The notes under the pieces are model-generated. The model was given only the letters and a program-made list of their open reading frames with translations, ran no database searches and was not told the DNA's origin. From Notolepis coatsorum (taxonomy: Eukaryota > Chordata > Actinopteri > Aulopiformes > Paralepididae), in NCBI GenBank assembly GCA_963971535.1, contig OZ020592.1:125841672-125905671 (forward strand): 64,000 nt of DNA, read 5' to 3'. Below, piece by piece: positions 42,639 to 53,225 of this stretch (positions are counted from its first letter, which is position 1; every line of letters starts with the position of its first letter). The position numbers were made by a program, and so were the translations under genes.

Positions 42639-42965
42639 ACGGTGCGGACCATCCGGCGGCGGCGCTGCTACCCTCCGACCTGGAAGCGCTGGGTGTTCTT
42701 CCTGTTCCCCGGCACCATGATCGCCACGTCGGCCGTGGCGCTGTACGCCTTCGTGGAGACGGAGGAGAACTACTTCTACATCCACAGCATTTGGCACATG
42801 CTGATCGCGGGCAGCGTGGGCTTCCTGCTCCCGCCGCGCACCAAGCCCCACCAAGCCAAGCGCCCGCGGCGGGGCTGCGGCTACCAGCTGTGCGTCAACG
42901 AGCACGAGGAGCTGGGCCTGGTGGACCCGGCCATCGTCTCCATCAACAGCATCTGCACCAGCTGA
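42639..42965 (+). CDS. tmem8b: TMEM8B-like last coding exon
   Basis: The exon encodes 108 residues plus TGA; the acceptor is CTCCACCAG. It starts TVRTIRRRRCYPPTWKRW, a basic cytosolic loop. A membrane segment follows (VFFLFPGTMIATSAVALYAF), then ETEENYFYIHSIWHMLIAG and SVGFLLPPR, and a cysteine-containing tail GCGYQLCVNEHEELGLVDP ending SINSICTS. The two His of HSIWH complete the family's conserved polar set. The tail with GCGYQLC, EELGLV and a terminal S-SIC-S pattern is that of TMEM8B, not TMEM8A, and decides the paralogue. The exon is GC-rich and intact. Confidence 0.96.
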   Translation, partial: TVRTIRRRRCYPPTWKRWVFFLFPGTMIATSAVALYAFVETEENYFYIHSIWHMLIAGSVGFLLPPRTKPHQAKRPRRGCGYQLCVNEHEELGLVDPAIVSINSICTS

Positions 42966-43309
42966 TCACCACCCACCCACTACTCCCACCACCACCGGCA
43001 CACCTGCTAAGACACTCCATTGCCTTCTCTCACTTGGGGAAATCTCACGACACGGGAAAATAAGCCACAGAACTCTAATAACTAAGCAATATAAATACTT
43101 CAACACGGGCGCGACACACATTGCATCCCCTCCATGCTATGGTCATGGTATAAAAATTTTATTGCTATCGATACTACTGTAATTAATATTTGTTGAACTT
43201 GTTCTGATGAATTGTGGTGCAGTGACACGCTGTTGTTTGTGAATAATGTATTTAGAGCTGAAACACTGCTGCTACTTGACAGTGACTGTAAAACTGGCTA
43301 TGTGAGTTA
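42966..43309 (+). other. Probable tmem8b 3' UTR start
   Basis: Sequence after the stop codon with no repeat for about 340 bp, containing ATTTA-type elements (TATTTATTGACAG). No canonical AATAAA occurs before the next minisatellite, so the poly(A) site is unknown. Confidence 0.5.
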
Positions 43310-43686
43310 TTTATTGACAGTCTCTTAAACAGGCTGTTATCTTTCTGTTTGACAGTCTCTTAAACAGACTGTTAGGTTACTGTTTGACAGTCTCTTAAAC
43401 AGACTGTTAGGTTACTGTTTGACAGTCTCTTAAACAGACTGTTACTGTTTGATAGTCTCTTAAACAGACTGTTACAGTATGTTTCTGTTTGACAGTCTCT
43501 TAACAGACTGTTATGTTCTGTTTGATAGTCTCTTAAACAGACTGTTATTTTTCTGTTTGACAGTCTCTTAAACAGACTGTTACTGTTTGATAGTCTCTTA
43601 AACAGACTGTTACAGTATGTTTCTGTTTGACAGTCTCTTAACAGTCTGTTATGTTCTGTTTGACAGTCTCTTAAACAGACTGTTTG
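43310..43686. repeat. Minisatellite of GACAGTCTCTTAAACAGACTG
   Basis: About 11 units containing TGACAGTCTCTTAAACAGAC. The unit is itself partly palindromic (CAGTCTCTTAAACAGACTG). Spacer length varies (TGTTAGGTTACTGTT, TGTTACAGTATGTTTCTG, TGTTATGTTC). It may lie in the 3' UTR, where the transcript could form short hairpins. Confidence 0.94.
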
Positions 43687-44170
43687 GGATAAAGGGGGAG
43701 GGGAGACAGAGGGGGGGGGGGCATTTATCAAGGGCACGGCTTTTACAATAATATTATTGTATATTATTATTCTTTTGACATATAACTTTTGCACTGAGAG
43801 ACAAAACAAATGTTATTCTGTACATTTTTACAACATAGTACCTGTCTGTATAAACATCACAGCATTGTTCATTGTGTAAAACCTAGTCGTCATGTGGAAT
43901 GTTGACCCTTCGCTGTGTCCTGCAGACTGGCCAACATGACCTCCAGGTTGCCTCCATTCAACACCGTAACGGTTCTTCTACTCCATAGGCTTCCCGTCCA
44001 CCTCAGACTCTGTGTGCATCAACACACAAAGGAATGTAACCCTGCTAACAGAACAATATTTGCATGTGTTATTAACCATGCTAGTGATCTAAACGATCAC
44101 TTCTCCATAGAGCTCCGTTATACTTTTAGTCAAGGGAGTGTCACGGTTTATCCATAGAGTTTCATTATAC
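43687..44170. other. Unassigned sequence
   Basis: A G-rich run (near 43695-43722), then AT-rich sequence and a short stretch of ordinary composition. Open frames of 80 codons or fewer show no similarity I recognise. Confidence 0.4.
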
Positions 44171-44174
44171 TTTT

Positions 44175-45130
44175 AGTATATCTAACAGTCTGTCAGTATA
44201 TCTGTCAGTATATCTAACAGTCTAACAGTATATCTAACAGTCTGTCAGTATATCTGTCAGTATATCTAACAGTCTAACAGTATATCTAACAGTCTGTCAG
44301 TATATCTAACAGTCTAACAGTATATCTAACAGTCTGTCAGTATATCTGTCAGTATATCTAACAGTCTGTCAGTATATCTGTCAGTATATCTAACAGTCTG
44401 TCAGTATATCTGTCAGTATATCTGTCAGTCTGTCAGTATATCTAACAGTCTGTCAGTATATCTCTAACAGTCTGTCAGTATATCTGTCAGTATATCTGTC
44501 AGTCTGTCAGTATATCTAACAGTCTGTCAGTATATCTCTAACAGTCTGTCAGTATATCTGTCAGTATATCTAACGGTCTGTCAGTATATCTCTAACAGTC
44601 TGTCAGTATATCTGTCAGTATATCTAACGGTCTGTCAGTATATCTCTAACAGTCTGTCAGTATATCTGTCAGTATATCTAACGGTCTGTCAGTACATCTA
44701 ACAGTCTGTCAGTACATCTGTCAGTATATCTAACAGTCTGTCAGTATATCTCTAACAGTCTGTCAGTATATCTGTCAGTATATCTCTAACAGTCTGTCAG
44801 TATATCTGTCAGTATATCTAACAGTCTGTCAGTATATCTGTCAGTATATCTCTAACAGTCTGTCAGTATATCTGTCAGTATATCTAACAGTCTGTCAGTA
44901 TATCTGTCAGTATATCTCTAACAGTCTGTCAGTGTATCTCTAACAGTCTGTCAGTATATCTGTCAGTATATCTCTAACAGTCTGTCAGTATATCTGTCAG
45001 TATATCTAACAGTCTGTCAGTATATCTGTCAGTATATCTCTAACAGTCTGTCAGTATATCTCTAACAGTCTGTCAGTATATCTGTCAGTATAAACAGTCT
45101 GTCAGTATATCTGTCAGTATATAACAGTCT
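44175..45130. repeat. Minisatellite of mixed 12- and 20-bp units
   Basis: The array mixes a 12-bp unit TCTGTCAGTATA, a 20-bp unit TCTAACAGTCTGTCAGTATA and a 22-bp form starting TCTCTAACAG, in runs and blocks over about 950 bp. Composite blocks recur (20+12+22), suggesting higher-order duplication. Confidence 0.95.
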
Positions 45131-45715
45131 GTTTAAAGCCTCCTCGATGTATCATGACTCTTTAACGCTGCTGTTATTTTCAGTGCTAAAACACTACTTT
45201 GACGGAGTAGCAGTGGTTAAGTACACAGGTGGGACTCGCAGGTGGGTGAATTGCAATGTATTGATTTGACACAAAATGCTGCTGATTGTTCTGAGAACAA
45301 TTCCAAAGGCCGGCTGCCTGGTGAGGGGGGCGTGGGAAGGCAGCATGACATCTCAGCATGAGACCTCGACACCGATGGTGCTTTCCACCGGTCCTCGTGA
45401 ACTCAGAAATGTATTACGTGACCACCTTTACTAGGTTACTTTCTCTCTTGATGCAGGTGGTTTGATCAACTTGTAGGAATCCCCAGCAGGTCAACATCAT
45501 GTTTCCGATGATGTCGCATGAATAAAGGTCAGTGACGCATCACAGCTTGTTAAACGCAGGTGTCATGGAACTAGCCCAAGGGTTACCACTTGTATTTCCC
45601 CACTTCCAGTGCAATATCCTGCTGGTAAACCTGGAAATGTCCAACCTTACCACTTGGTGATGACCGGCTGAACAACACACCACAAGATCTCTAGCATGAC
45701 ACGTCAGACCCATGG
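45131..45715. other. Unassigned single-copy-looking sequence
   Basis: About 585 bp with no tandem repeat, element end or coding similarity I recognise. It contains AATAAAGG at about 45521, the first AATAAA after the tmem8b stop. Confidence 0.4.
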
Positions 45716-45894
45716 AAGGTTCCTTTCACAGACTCAGAACCAGATGCCTCTCACCGACTCAGAACCCTGGATGCCTGTCACCGACTCAGAACCCTGGATG
45801 CCTCTCACAGACTCAGAACCCTGGATGCCTCTCACCGACTCAGAACCGGATGCCTCTCACAGACTCAGAACCGGATGCCTCTCATAGACCTTTC
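45716..45894. repeat. ~27-bp minisatellite, interrupted
   Basis: Six to seven units of GACTCAGAACCCTGGATGCC plus TCTCACA/TCTCACC. It is interrupted at 45894 by an inverted-repeat element and continues for one unit at 46490-46515 (TCACAGACTCAGAACCTGG). Confidence 0.93.
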
Positions 45895-46489
45895 ACACCG
45901 GCCGGGCTCCATGCCGGAGCCGGTTCCCGAACGTAATCTCGAACCGGCCGGCGTGTTCACACCGAGAATAATTGGTTCGGAATAGGGATGTTCGATATTG
46001 GCTTTTTTACCTATAGGCCTACCGATATTGTCCAACTCTTAATTTCCGATACCGATATCAACCGATACCGATATATGCAGGGTTTCCCCCCGCCAAAAAA
46101 CTGAATAATTTCAGGTAATTAACATTACATATCTCTTGTTGTGTAATTAACACAACATTATGCATACTTTGACAAATAAAATAATAATTTGTTCTTACTT
46201 GCTTTCCTGGGTAAATAAAGGTTAAATAAATGTAAAAAAAAGAAAAAAAAATTTAAACCGATACCGATATTTTCCGATATCACATTTTTATGCCAATATC
46301 GGCCGATAATATCGGACATCCCTAGTTCGGAACATGAAAAATCGGTGCTCTGTGTTTTCTTAGAGGGCCGAACTAAAGCCTCCGTCCAATGTTCCGAACC
46401 AATTATTCCCGGTGTGAACACGCCGGCCGGTTCGAGATTACGTTCGGGAACCGGCTCCGGCACGGAGCCCGGCCGGTGTGAAAGGCCTA
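45895..46489. mobile_element. Inverted-repeat MITE with ~95-bp arms
   Basis: The arms begin TAGACCTTTCACACCGGCC and end GGCCGGTGTGAAAGGCCTA. They stay nearly identical for about 95 bp through CGAACGTAATCTCGAACC. TCA flanks both sides (45892-45894, 46490-46492), compatible with a 3-bp duplication. Excluding the nested hAT it is about 245 bp, nearly all arm. The superfamily is uncertain; the 3-bp duplication hints at PIF/Harbinger. Confidence 0.85.
45983..46324. mobile_element. hAT MITE nested in the inverted-repeat element
   Basis: The ends TAGGGATGTTCGATATT and AATATCGGACATCCCTA are inverted, with a perfect 8-bp duplication GTTCGGAA (45975-45982, 46325-46332). Subterminal CCGATATC repeats are abundant. 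At 342 bp it is non-coding, and it is the complete relative of the fragment at 40269-40530. Confidence 0.95.
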
Positions 46490-46515
46490 TCACAGACTCA
46501 GAACCTGGCCCCGGT

Positions 46516-46958
46516 CGGCTTGTAACCAAGACAGTCTTCCTGTCGAAAGTGTTGCTTATATATCGTCACTTTGACTTGCAATGGTGATTGAGGTTTTTTC
46601 TCTCATCTCTCAAAGCCTCGTTCCTTTATGTGAGTACTGAGTAGTTATCCAAAAGCTCCCCCCCCCCCCAGTGGAAACATAGGAACCCAAATAGTGACCT
46701 CTAGGCAAAAGAGACCTGCTTGGTATTGCACGTTGTTTACATGTTGTTGTTTTGGTCTGATGTGTGAAGTTGAATGGGGACAGGGGGATCTACTGCTGGC
46801 CACACCTCAGGTTCTGCCACGAGAGGTCTGGAGAAATTCACACTATAATAAGTTACTAAACTCCAAACCCACACATCACACCAAAAGCAAAAATTGTAAA
46901 CAAAGTGCAAGTGGGGCTCTTTTTTTTCCGTAGAGGTTGGCATTACAGATTCTACCTT
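46516..46958. other. Unassigned sequence
   Basis: Ordinary-composition sequence with one C tract (46660-46670). No element or coding similarity was recognised. Confidence 0.4.
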
Positions 46959-47627
46959 TAAAGGAATATACCACCTATTTCAAAATTAAGATTTTGTTCT
47001 TCCTGTGCCCCAGGACATTACAGTCAGTATTTGTGAAAATGCTTGAGTTTCCCCACCTTGTGTTGGTTGTCCTGGAAGGGGACGTGGCTAAGGCTAGAAG
47101 CCCCGTGGTGACGAGTGCTCGTTCTTACAGGAGGTCCCATGGGGAAGCCCTGAAAAGGGCTGTTGAGATGCAGGAGCTGGTGGTCCGTCCATATCACGAC
47201 ACCTGGGTAGGTGATGGAACCCAACATCCTGGTCGTTTTCCAGCTGCTCTGGTGATGAAATCCAACACCCTGGTTGTCCCCAGGGGCTGCGGCTGTATCT
47301 GTGAATAATCCTTGGGGCGCGGCATCTCCATCTCTGTGATCGTTGAAGTTGAGTCGTCTTCTCGTACAGCCGCTTAGATGCTATAGGTGCAATCTTTCAG
47401 CATTTGAAAGTGGGAGAGAGATTAAACATGCTTTATATGCTAAGCAGAGGGTGTGATCCTGTCTTGTGATAGGTTAGGGTTAGCGTTAGCAGAGGGGTGT
47501 GGTCCTGGCTGCTGATAGGTGCATTGAGTAAAACTATTTCTAAGACGCTGAAGCCATTATGAGAGATAACTGTCCTGGGGCACAGGAGGAAGAACATCAT
47601 TCAAAATGGGTGACGTTCCCCTTTAAA
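46959..47627. mobile_element. Terminal-inverted-repeat MITE, diverged
   Basis: The left end is TTTAAAGGAATATACCACC, leading to TTCTTCCTGTGCCCCAGGAC. The right end is GTCCTGGGGCACAGGAGGAA, leading to GACGTTCCCCTTTAAA. The arms pair for about 60 bp with roughly one quarter mismatches. No target duplication could be fixed. The 123-codon frame inside resembles nothing I know. Confidence 0.75.
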
Positions 47628-48192
47628 GCTAATTGAATCCCAGGTGAACTCGCTACTGGCAACAGGCATTTAAAAACATTGTCATCAAGAAAATATGTCA
47701 ACATGGGGGCTTTTGTATTGAAGTTGAACTCCCATGTTTTAGGCTTGCTTACAGAGGAAACGGCTGTTAGCTGCTAACCCTAACCCTGAGACATTGAGGA
47801 AATCTGGTTCATACCATCGTTTTTTGTGTTAACATCGGCAGGAATGAGAGACAAGATATGAGCAACCCTCTTCACCAGGAGACTCTCTTTGGGCCCTGTT
47901 CAGACCTTCCATGGGTCTCAAGGTAGACCTCAAATGATCTGTTCTTTCTACCAAGACCTGAATGACACTGGATTCATAAACAATAAATGTTTTCTTTCTT
48001 TATCTTGCTATTATTATTCTTTCATCCACAGCAATAGATGCAGAACTACAACATATCAACCAGACACACAGACAGACAAGCACACAAAAAGCACTCCTTA
48101 GAGTGATTAGCATAAGCATACACGCAGACAAAGACACAGACCCACTGACCACTCTCTAATTATAGTGATTATAATTAGCATGCTAATGCTAG
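47628..48192. other. Unassigned sequence before the 21-bp array
   Basis: No tandem repeat or element end was recognised. It contains isolated telomere-like CTAACCCTAACCCTGAG (near 47772). Confidence 0.4.
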
Positions 48193-48204
48193 ATGGAAAT
48201 AGGA

Positions 48205-51200
48205 AGCATAGAAAGGTTATTAGGAAGCATAGGAAGGATGTTAGGAAGCATAGGAAGGATGTTAGGAAGCATAGGAAGGATGTTAGGAAGCATAGGAAGG
48301 ATACTTAGGAAGCATAGGAAGGATGTTAGGAAGCATAGGAAGCATGTTAGGAAGCATAGGAAGGATGATAGGAAGCATAGGAAGGATGTTAGGAAGCATA
48401 GGAAGGATACTTAGGAAGCATAGGAAGGATGTTAGGAAGCATAGGAAGGATGTTAGGAAGCATAGGAAGGATGTTATAAGCATAGGAAGGATGTTAGGAA
48501 GCATAGGAAGGATGTTAGGAAGCATAGGAAGGATACTTAGGAAGCATAGGAAGGATACTTAGGAAGCATAGGAAGGATACTTAGGAAGCATAGGAAGGAT
48601 GTTAGGAAGCATAGGAAGGATACTTAGGAAGCATAGGAAGGATACTTAGGAAGCATAGGAAGGATGTTAGGAAGCATAGGAAGGATGTTAGGAAGCATAG
48701 GAAGGATACTTAGGAAGCATAGGAAGGATGTTAGGAAGCATAGGAAGGATACTTAGGAAGCATAGGAAGGATGTTAGGAAGCATAGGAAGGATGTTAGGA
48801 AGCATAGGAAGGATGTTAGGAAGCATAGGAAGGGTACTTAGGAAGCATAGGAAGGATACTTAGGAAGCATAGGAAGGATGTTAGGAAGCATAGGAAGGAT
48901 ACTTAGGAAGCATAGGAAGGATGTTAGGAAGCATAGGAAGGATGTTAGGAAGCATAGGAAGGATACTTAGGAAGCATAGGAAGGATACTTAGGAAGCATA
49001 GGAAGGATGTTAGGAAGCATAGGAAGGATACTTAGGAAGCATAGGAAGGATGTTAGGAAGCATAGGAAGGATGTTAGGAAGCATAGGAAGGATACTTAGG
49101 AAGCATAGGAAGGGTGTTAGGAAGCATAGGAAGGATGTTAGGAAGCATAGGAAGGATGTTAGGAAGCATAGGAAGGATACTTAGGAAGCATAGGAAGGAT
49201 GATAGGAAGCATAGGAAGGATACTTAGGAAGCATAGGAAGGATGTTAGGAAGCATAGGAAGGATGTTAGGAAACAGGAAGGATGTTAGGAAGCATAGGAA
49301 GGATGTTAGGAAGCATAGGAAGGATGTTAGGAAGCATAGGAAGGATGTTAGGAAACAGGAAGGATGTTAGGAAGCATAGGAAGGATGTTAGGAAGCATAG
49401 GAAGGATGTTAGGAAGCACAGGAAGGATGTTAGGAAGCATAGGAAGGATGTTAGGAAGCATAGGAAGGATGTTAGGAAACAGGAAGGATGTTAGGAAGCA
49501 TAGGAAGGATGTTAGGAAGCATAGGAAGGATGTTAGGAAGCATAGGAAGGATACTTAGGAAGCATAGGAAGGATACTTAGGAAGCATAGGAAGGATGTTA
49601 GGAAGCATAGGAAGGATACTTAGGAAGCATAGGAAGGATACTTAGGAAGCATAGGAAGGATACTTAGGAAGCATAGGAAGGATGTTAGGAAGCATAGGAA
49701 GGATACTTAGGAAGCATAGGAAGGATACTTAGGAAGCATAGGAAGGATGTTAGGAAGCATAGGAAGGATGTTAAGAAGCATAGGAAGGATGTTAGGAAGC
49801 ATAGGAAGGATACTTAGGAAGCATAGGAAGGATACTTAGGAAGCATAGGAAGGATACTTAGGAAGCATAGGAAGGATGTTAGGAAGCATAGGAAGGATAC
49901 TTAGGAAGCATAGGAAGGATGTTAGGAAGCATAGGAAGGATACTTAGGAAGCATAGGAAGGATGTTAGGAAGCATAGGAAGGATACTTAGGAAGCATAGG
50001 AAGGATACTTAGGAAGCATAGGAAGGATGTTAGGAAGCATAGGAAGGATACTTAGGAAGCATAGGAAGGATGTTAGGAAGCATAGGAAGGATACTTAGGA
50101 AGCATAGGAAGGATACTTAGGAAGCATAGGAAGGATGTTAGGAAGCATAGGAAGGATACTTAGGAAGCATAGGAAGGATGTTAGGAAGCATAGGAAGGAT
50201 ACTTAGGAAGCATAGGAAGGATGTTAGGAAGCATAGGAAGGATACTTAGGAAGCATAGGAAGGATGTTAGGAAGCATAGGAAGGATACTTAGGAAGCATA
50301 GGAAGGATGTTAGGAAGCATAGGAAGGATGTTAGGAAGCATAGGAAGGATACTTAGGAAGCATAAGAAAGGATGATAGGAAGCATAGGAAGGATGATAGG
50401 AAGCATAGGAAGGATGTTAGGAAGGATAATTAGGAAGCATAGGAAGGATACTTAGGAAGCATAGGAAGGATGATAGGAAGCATAGGAAGGATGATAGGAA
50501 GCATAGGAAGGATACTTAGGAAGCATAGGAAGGATGATAGGAAGCATAGGAAGGATGATAGGAAGCATAGGAAGGATGTTAGGAAGCATAGGAAGGATAC
50601 TTAGGAAGCATAGGAAGGATGTTAGGAAGCATAGGAAGGATACTTAGGAAGCATAGGAAGGATACTTAGGAAGCATAGGAAGGATGTTAGGAAGCATAGG
50701 AAGGATGTTAGGAAGGATAATTAGGAAGCATAGGAAGGATGTTAGGAAGCATAGGAAGGATACTTAGGAAGCATAGGAAGGATGTTAGGAAGCATAGGAA
50801 GGATGTTAGGAAGCATAGGAAGGATGTTAGGAAGCATAGGAAGGATGTTAGGAAGCATAGGAAGGATGTTAGGAAGCATAGGAAGGATGTTAGGAAGCAT
50901 AGGAAGGATGTTAGGAAGGATAATTAGGAAGCATAGGAAGGATGTTAGGAAGCATAGGAAGGATACTTAGGAAGCATAGGAAGGATACTTAGGAAGCATA
51001 GGAAGGATGTTAGGAAGGATAATTAGGAAGCATAGGAAGGATGTTAGGAAGCATAGGAAGGATACTTAGGAAGCATAGGAAGGATGTTAGGAAGCATAGG
51101 AAGGATGATAGGAAGCATAGGAAGGATACTTAGGAAGCATAGGAAGGATACTTAGGAAGCATAGGAAGGATACTTAGGAAGCATAGGAAGGATGTTAGGA

Positions 51201-53055
51201 AGCATAGGAAGGATACTTAGGAAGCATAGGAAGGATACTTAGGAAGCATAGGAAGGATGTTAGGAAGGATAATTAGGAAGCATAGGAAGGATGTTAGGAA
51301 GCATAGGAAGGATACTTAGGAAGCATAGGAAGGATGTTAGGAAGCATAGGAAGGATGATAGGAAGCATAGGAAGGATACTTAGGAAGCATAGGAAGGATG
51401 TTAGGAAGCATAGGAAGGATGTTAGGAAGCATAGGAAGGATGTTAGGAAGCATAGGAAGGATGTTAGGAAGCATAGGAAGGATACTTAGGAAGCATAGGA
51501 AGGATACTTAGGAAGCATAGGAAGGATGTTAGGAAGCATAGGAAGGATACTTAGGAAGCATAGGAAGGATACTTAGGAAGCATAGGAAGGGTACTTAGGA
51601 AGCATAGGAAGGATGTTAGGAAGCATAGGAAGGATGTTAGGAAGCATAGGAAGGATGCTTAGGAAGCATAGGAAGGATACTTAGGAAGCATAGGAAGGAT
51701 GTTAGGAAGCATAGGAAGGATACTTAGGAAGCATAGGAAGGATGTTAGGAAGCATAAGAAGGATGTTAGGAAGCATAGGAAGGATGTTAGGAAGCATAGG
51801 AAGGATGCTTAGGAAGCATAGGAAGGATGATAGGAAGCATAGGAAGGATGTTAGGAAGCATAGGAAGGATGCTTAGGAAGCATAGGAAGGATACTTAGGA
51901 AGCATAGGAAGGATGTTAGGAAGCATAGGAAGGATACTTAGGAAGCATAGGAAGGATGTTAGGAAGCATAGGAAGGATGTTAGGAAGCATAGGAAGGATG
52001 TTAGGAAGCATAGGAAGGATACTTAGGAAGCATAGGAAGGATGTTAGGAAGCATAGGAAGGATACTTAGGAAGCATAGGAAGGATGTTAGGAAGCATAGG
52101 AAGGATACTTAGGAAGCATAGGAAGGATACTTAGGAAGCATAGGAAGGATACTTAGGAAGCATAGGAAGGATACTTAGGAAGCATAGGAAGGATACTTAG
52201 GAAGCATAGGAAGGATACTTAGGAAGCATAGGAAGGATGTTAGGAAGCATAGGAAGGATACTTAGGAAGCATAGGAAGGATGTTAGGAAGCATAGGAAGG
52301 ATACTTAGGAAGCATAGGAAGGATGTTAGGAAGCATAGGAAGGATACTTAGGAAGCATAGGAAGGATGTTAGGAAGCATAGGAAGGATGTTAGGAAGCAT
52401 AGGACGGATACTTAGGAAGCATAGGAAGGATGTTAGGAAGCATAGGAAGGATGATAGGAAGCATAGGAAGGATGTTAGGAAGCATAGGAAGGATACTTAG
52501 GAAGCATAGGAAGGATGTTAGGAAGGATGTTAGGAAGCATAGGAAGGATGTTAGGAAGCATAGGAAGGATGTTAGGAAGCATAGGAAGGATACTTAGGAA
52601 GCATAGGAAGGATACTTAGGAAGCATAGGAAGGATACTTAGGAAGCATAGGAAGGATACTTAGGAAGCATAGGAAGGATACTTAGGAAGCATAGGAAGGA
52701 TGTTAGGAAGCATAGGAAGGATACTTAGGAAGCATAGGAAGGATGTTAGGAAGCATAGGAAGGATACTTAGGAAGCATAGGAAGGATACTTAGGAAGCAT
52801 AGGAAGGATGTTAGGAAGCATAGGAAGGATACTTAGGAAGCATAGGAAGGATGTTAGGAAGCATAGGAAGGATACTTAGGAAGCATAGGAAGGATACTTA
52901 GGAAGCATAGGAAGGATGTTAGGAAGCATAGGAAGGATGTTAGGAAGCATAGGAAGGATGTTAGGAAGCATAGGAAGGATACTTAGGAAGCATAGGAAGG
53001 ATGTTAGGAAGCATAGGAAGGATGTTAGGAAGCATAGGAAGGATGTTAGGAAGCA
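48205..53055. repeat. 4.85-kb array of 21- and 22-bp units
   Basis: More than 200 units of AGGAAGCATAGGAAGGAT followed by either GTT (21 bp) or ACTT (22 bp). Rarer endings are GAT, GCTT and a shortened AGGAAGGATAATT junction. Near 49270-49480 AACAGGAAGG units mark a local block. The top strand is extremely purine-rich. Runs of 21-bp units keep an open frame coding a heptapeptide (MLGSIGR in one frame, DVRKHRK in another), and each 22-bp unit shifts it. These frames are artefacts. Confidence 0.97.
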
Positions 53056-53063
53056 TGAAGGAG

Positions 53064-53225
53064 GCTGAAGAGAGGAATCAACATGTTTAAACCAAGAGGG
53101 TGAAGAGAGGAATAAACATGTTGAAACCTAGAGGCTGAACAGAGGAATAAACATGTTTAAGCCTAGAGGCTGAACAGAGGAATAAACATGTTTAAGCCTA
53201 GAGGCTGAACAGAGCAATACACATG
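53064..53225. repeat. ~34-bp minisatellite, left part
   Basis: About five units containing GAACAGAGGAATAAACATGT and TTAAACCCAGAGG, cut by a LINE at 53225 (CCAGAGGGTG) and resuming at 55498. Confidence 0.93.

Noticed and set aside
46937-47308. 123-codon open frame as a host gene
   Set aside because: Lies inside a terminal-inverted-repeat MITE, with no recognisable domain and no splice context.
48193-50970. Repeated open frames encoding MLGSIGR / DVRKHRK heptads
   Set aside because: They follow from a 21-bp repeat length, occur in several frames, and are broken by every 22-bp unit.
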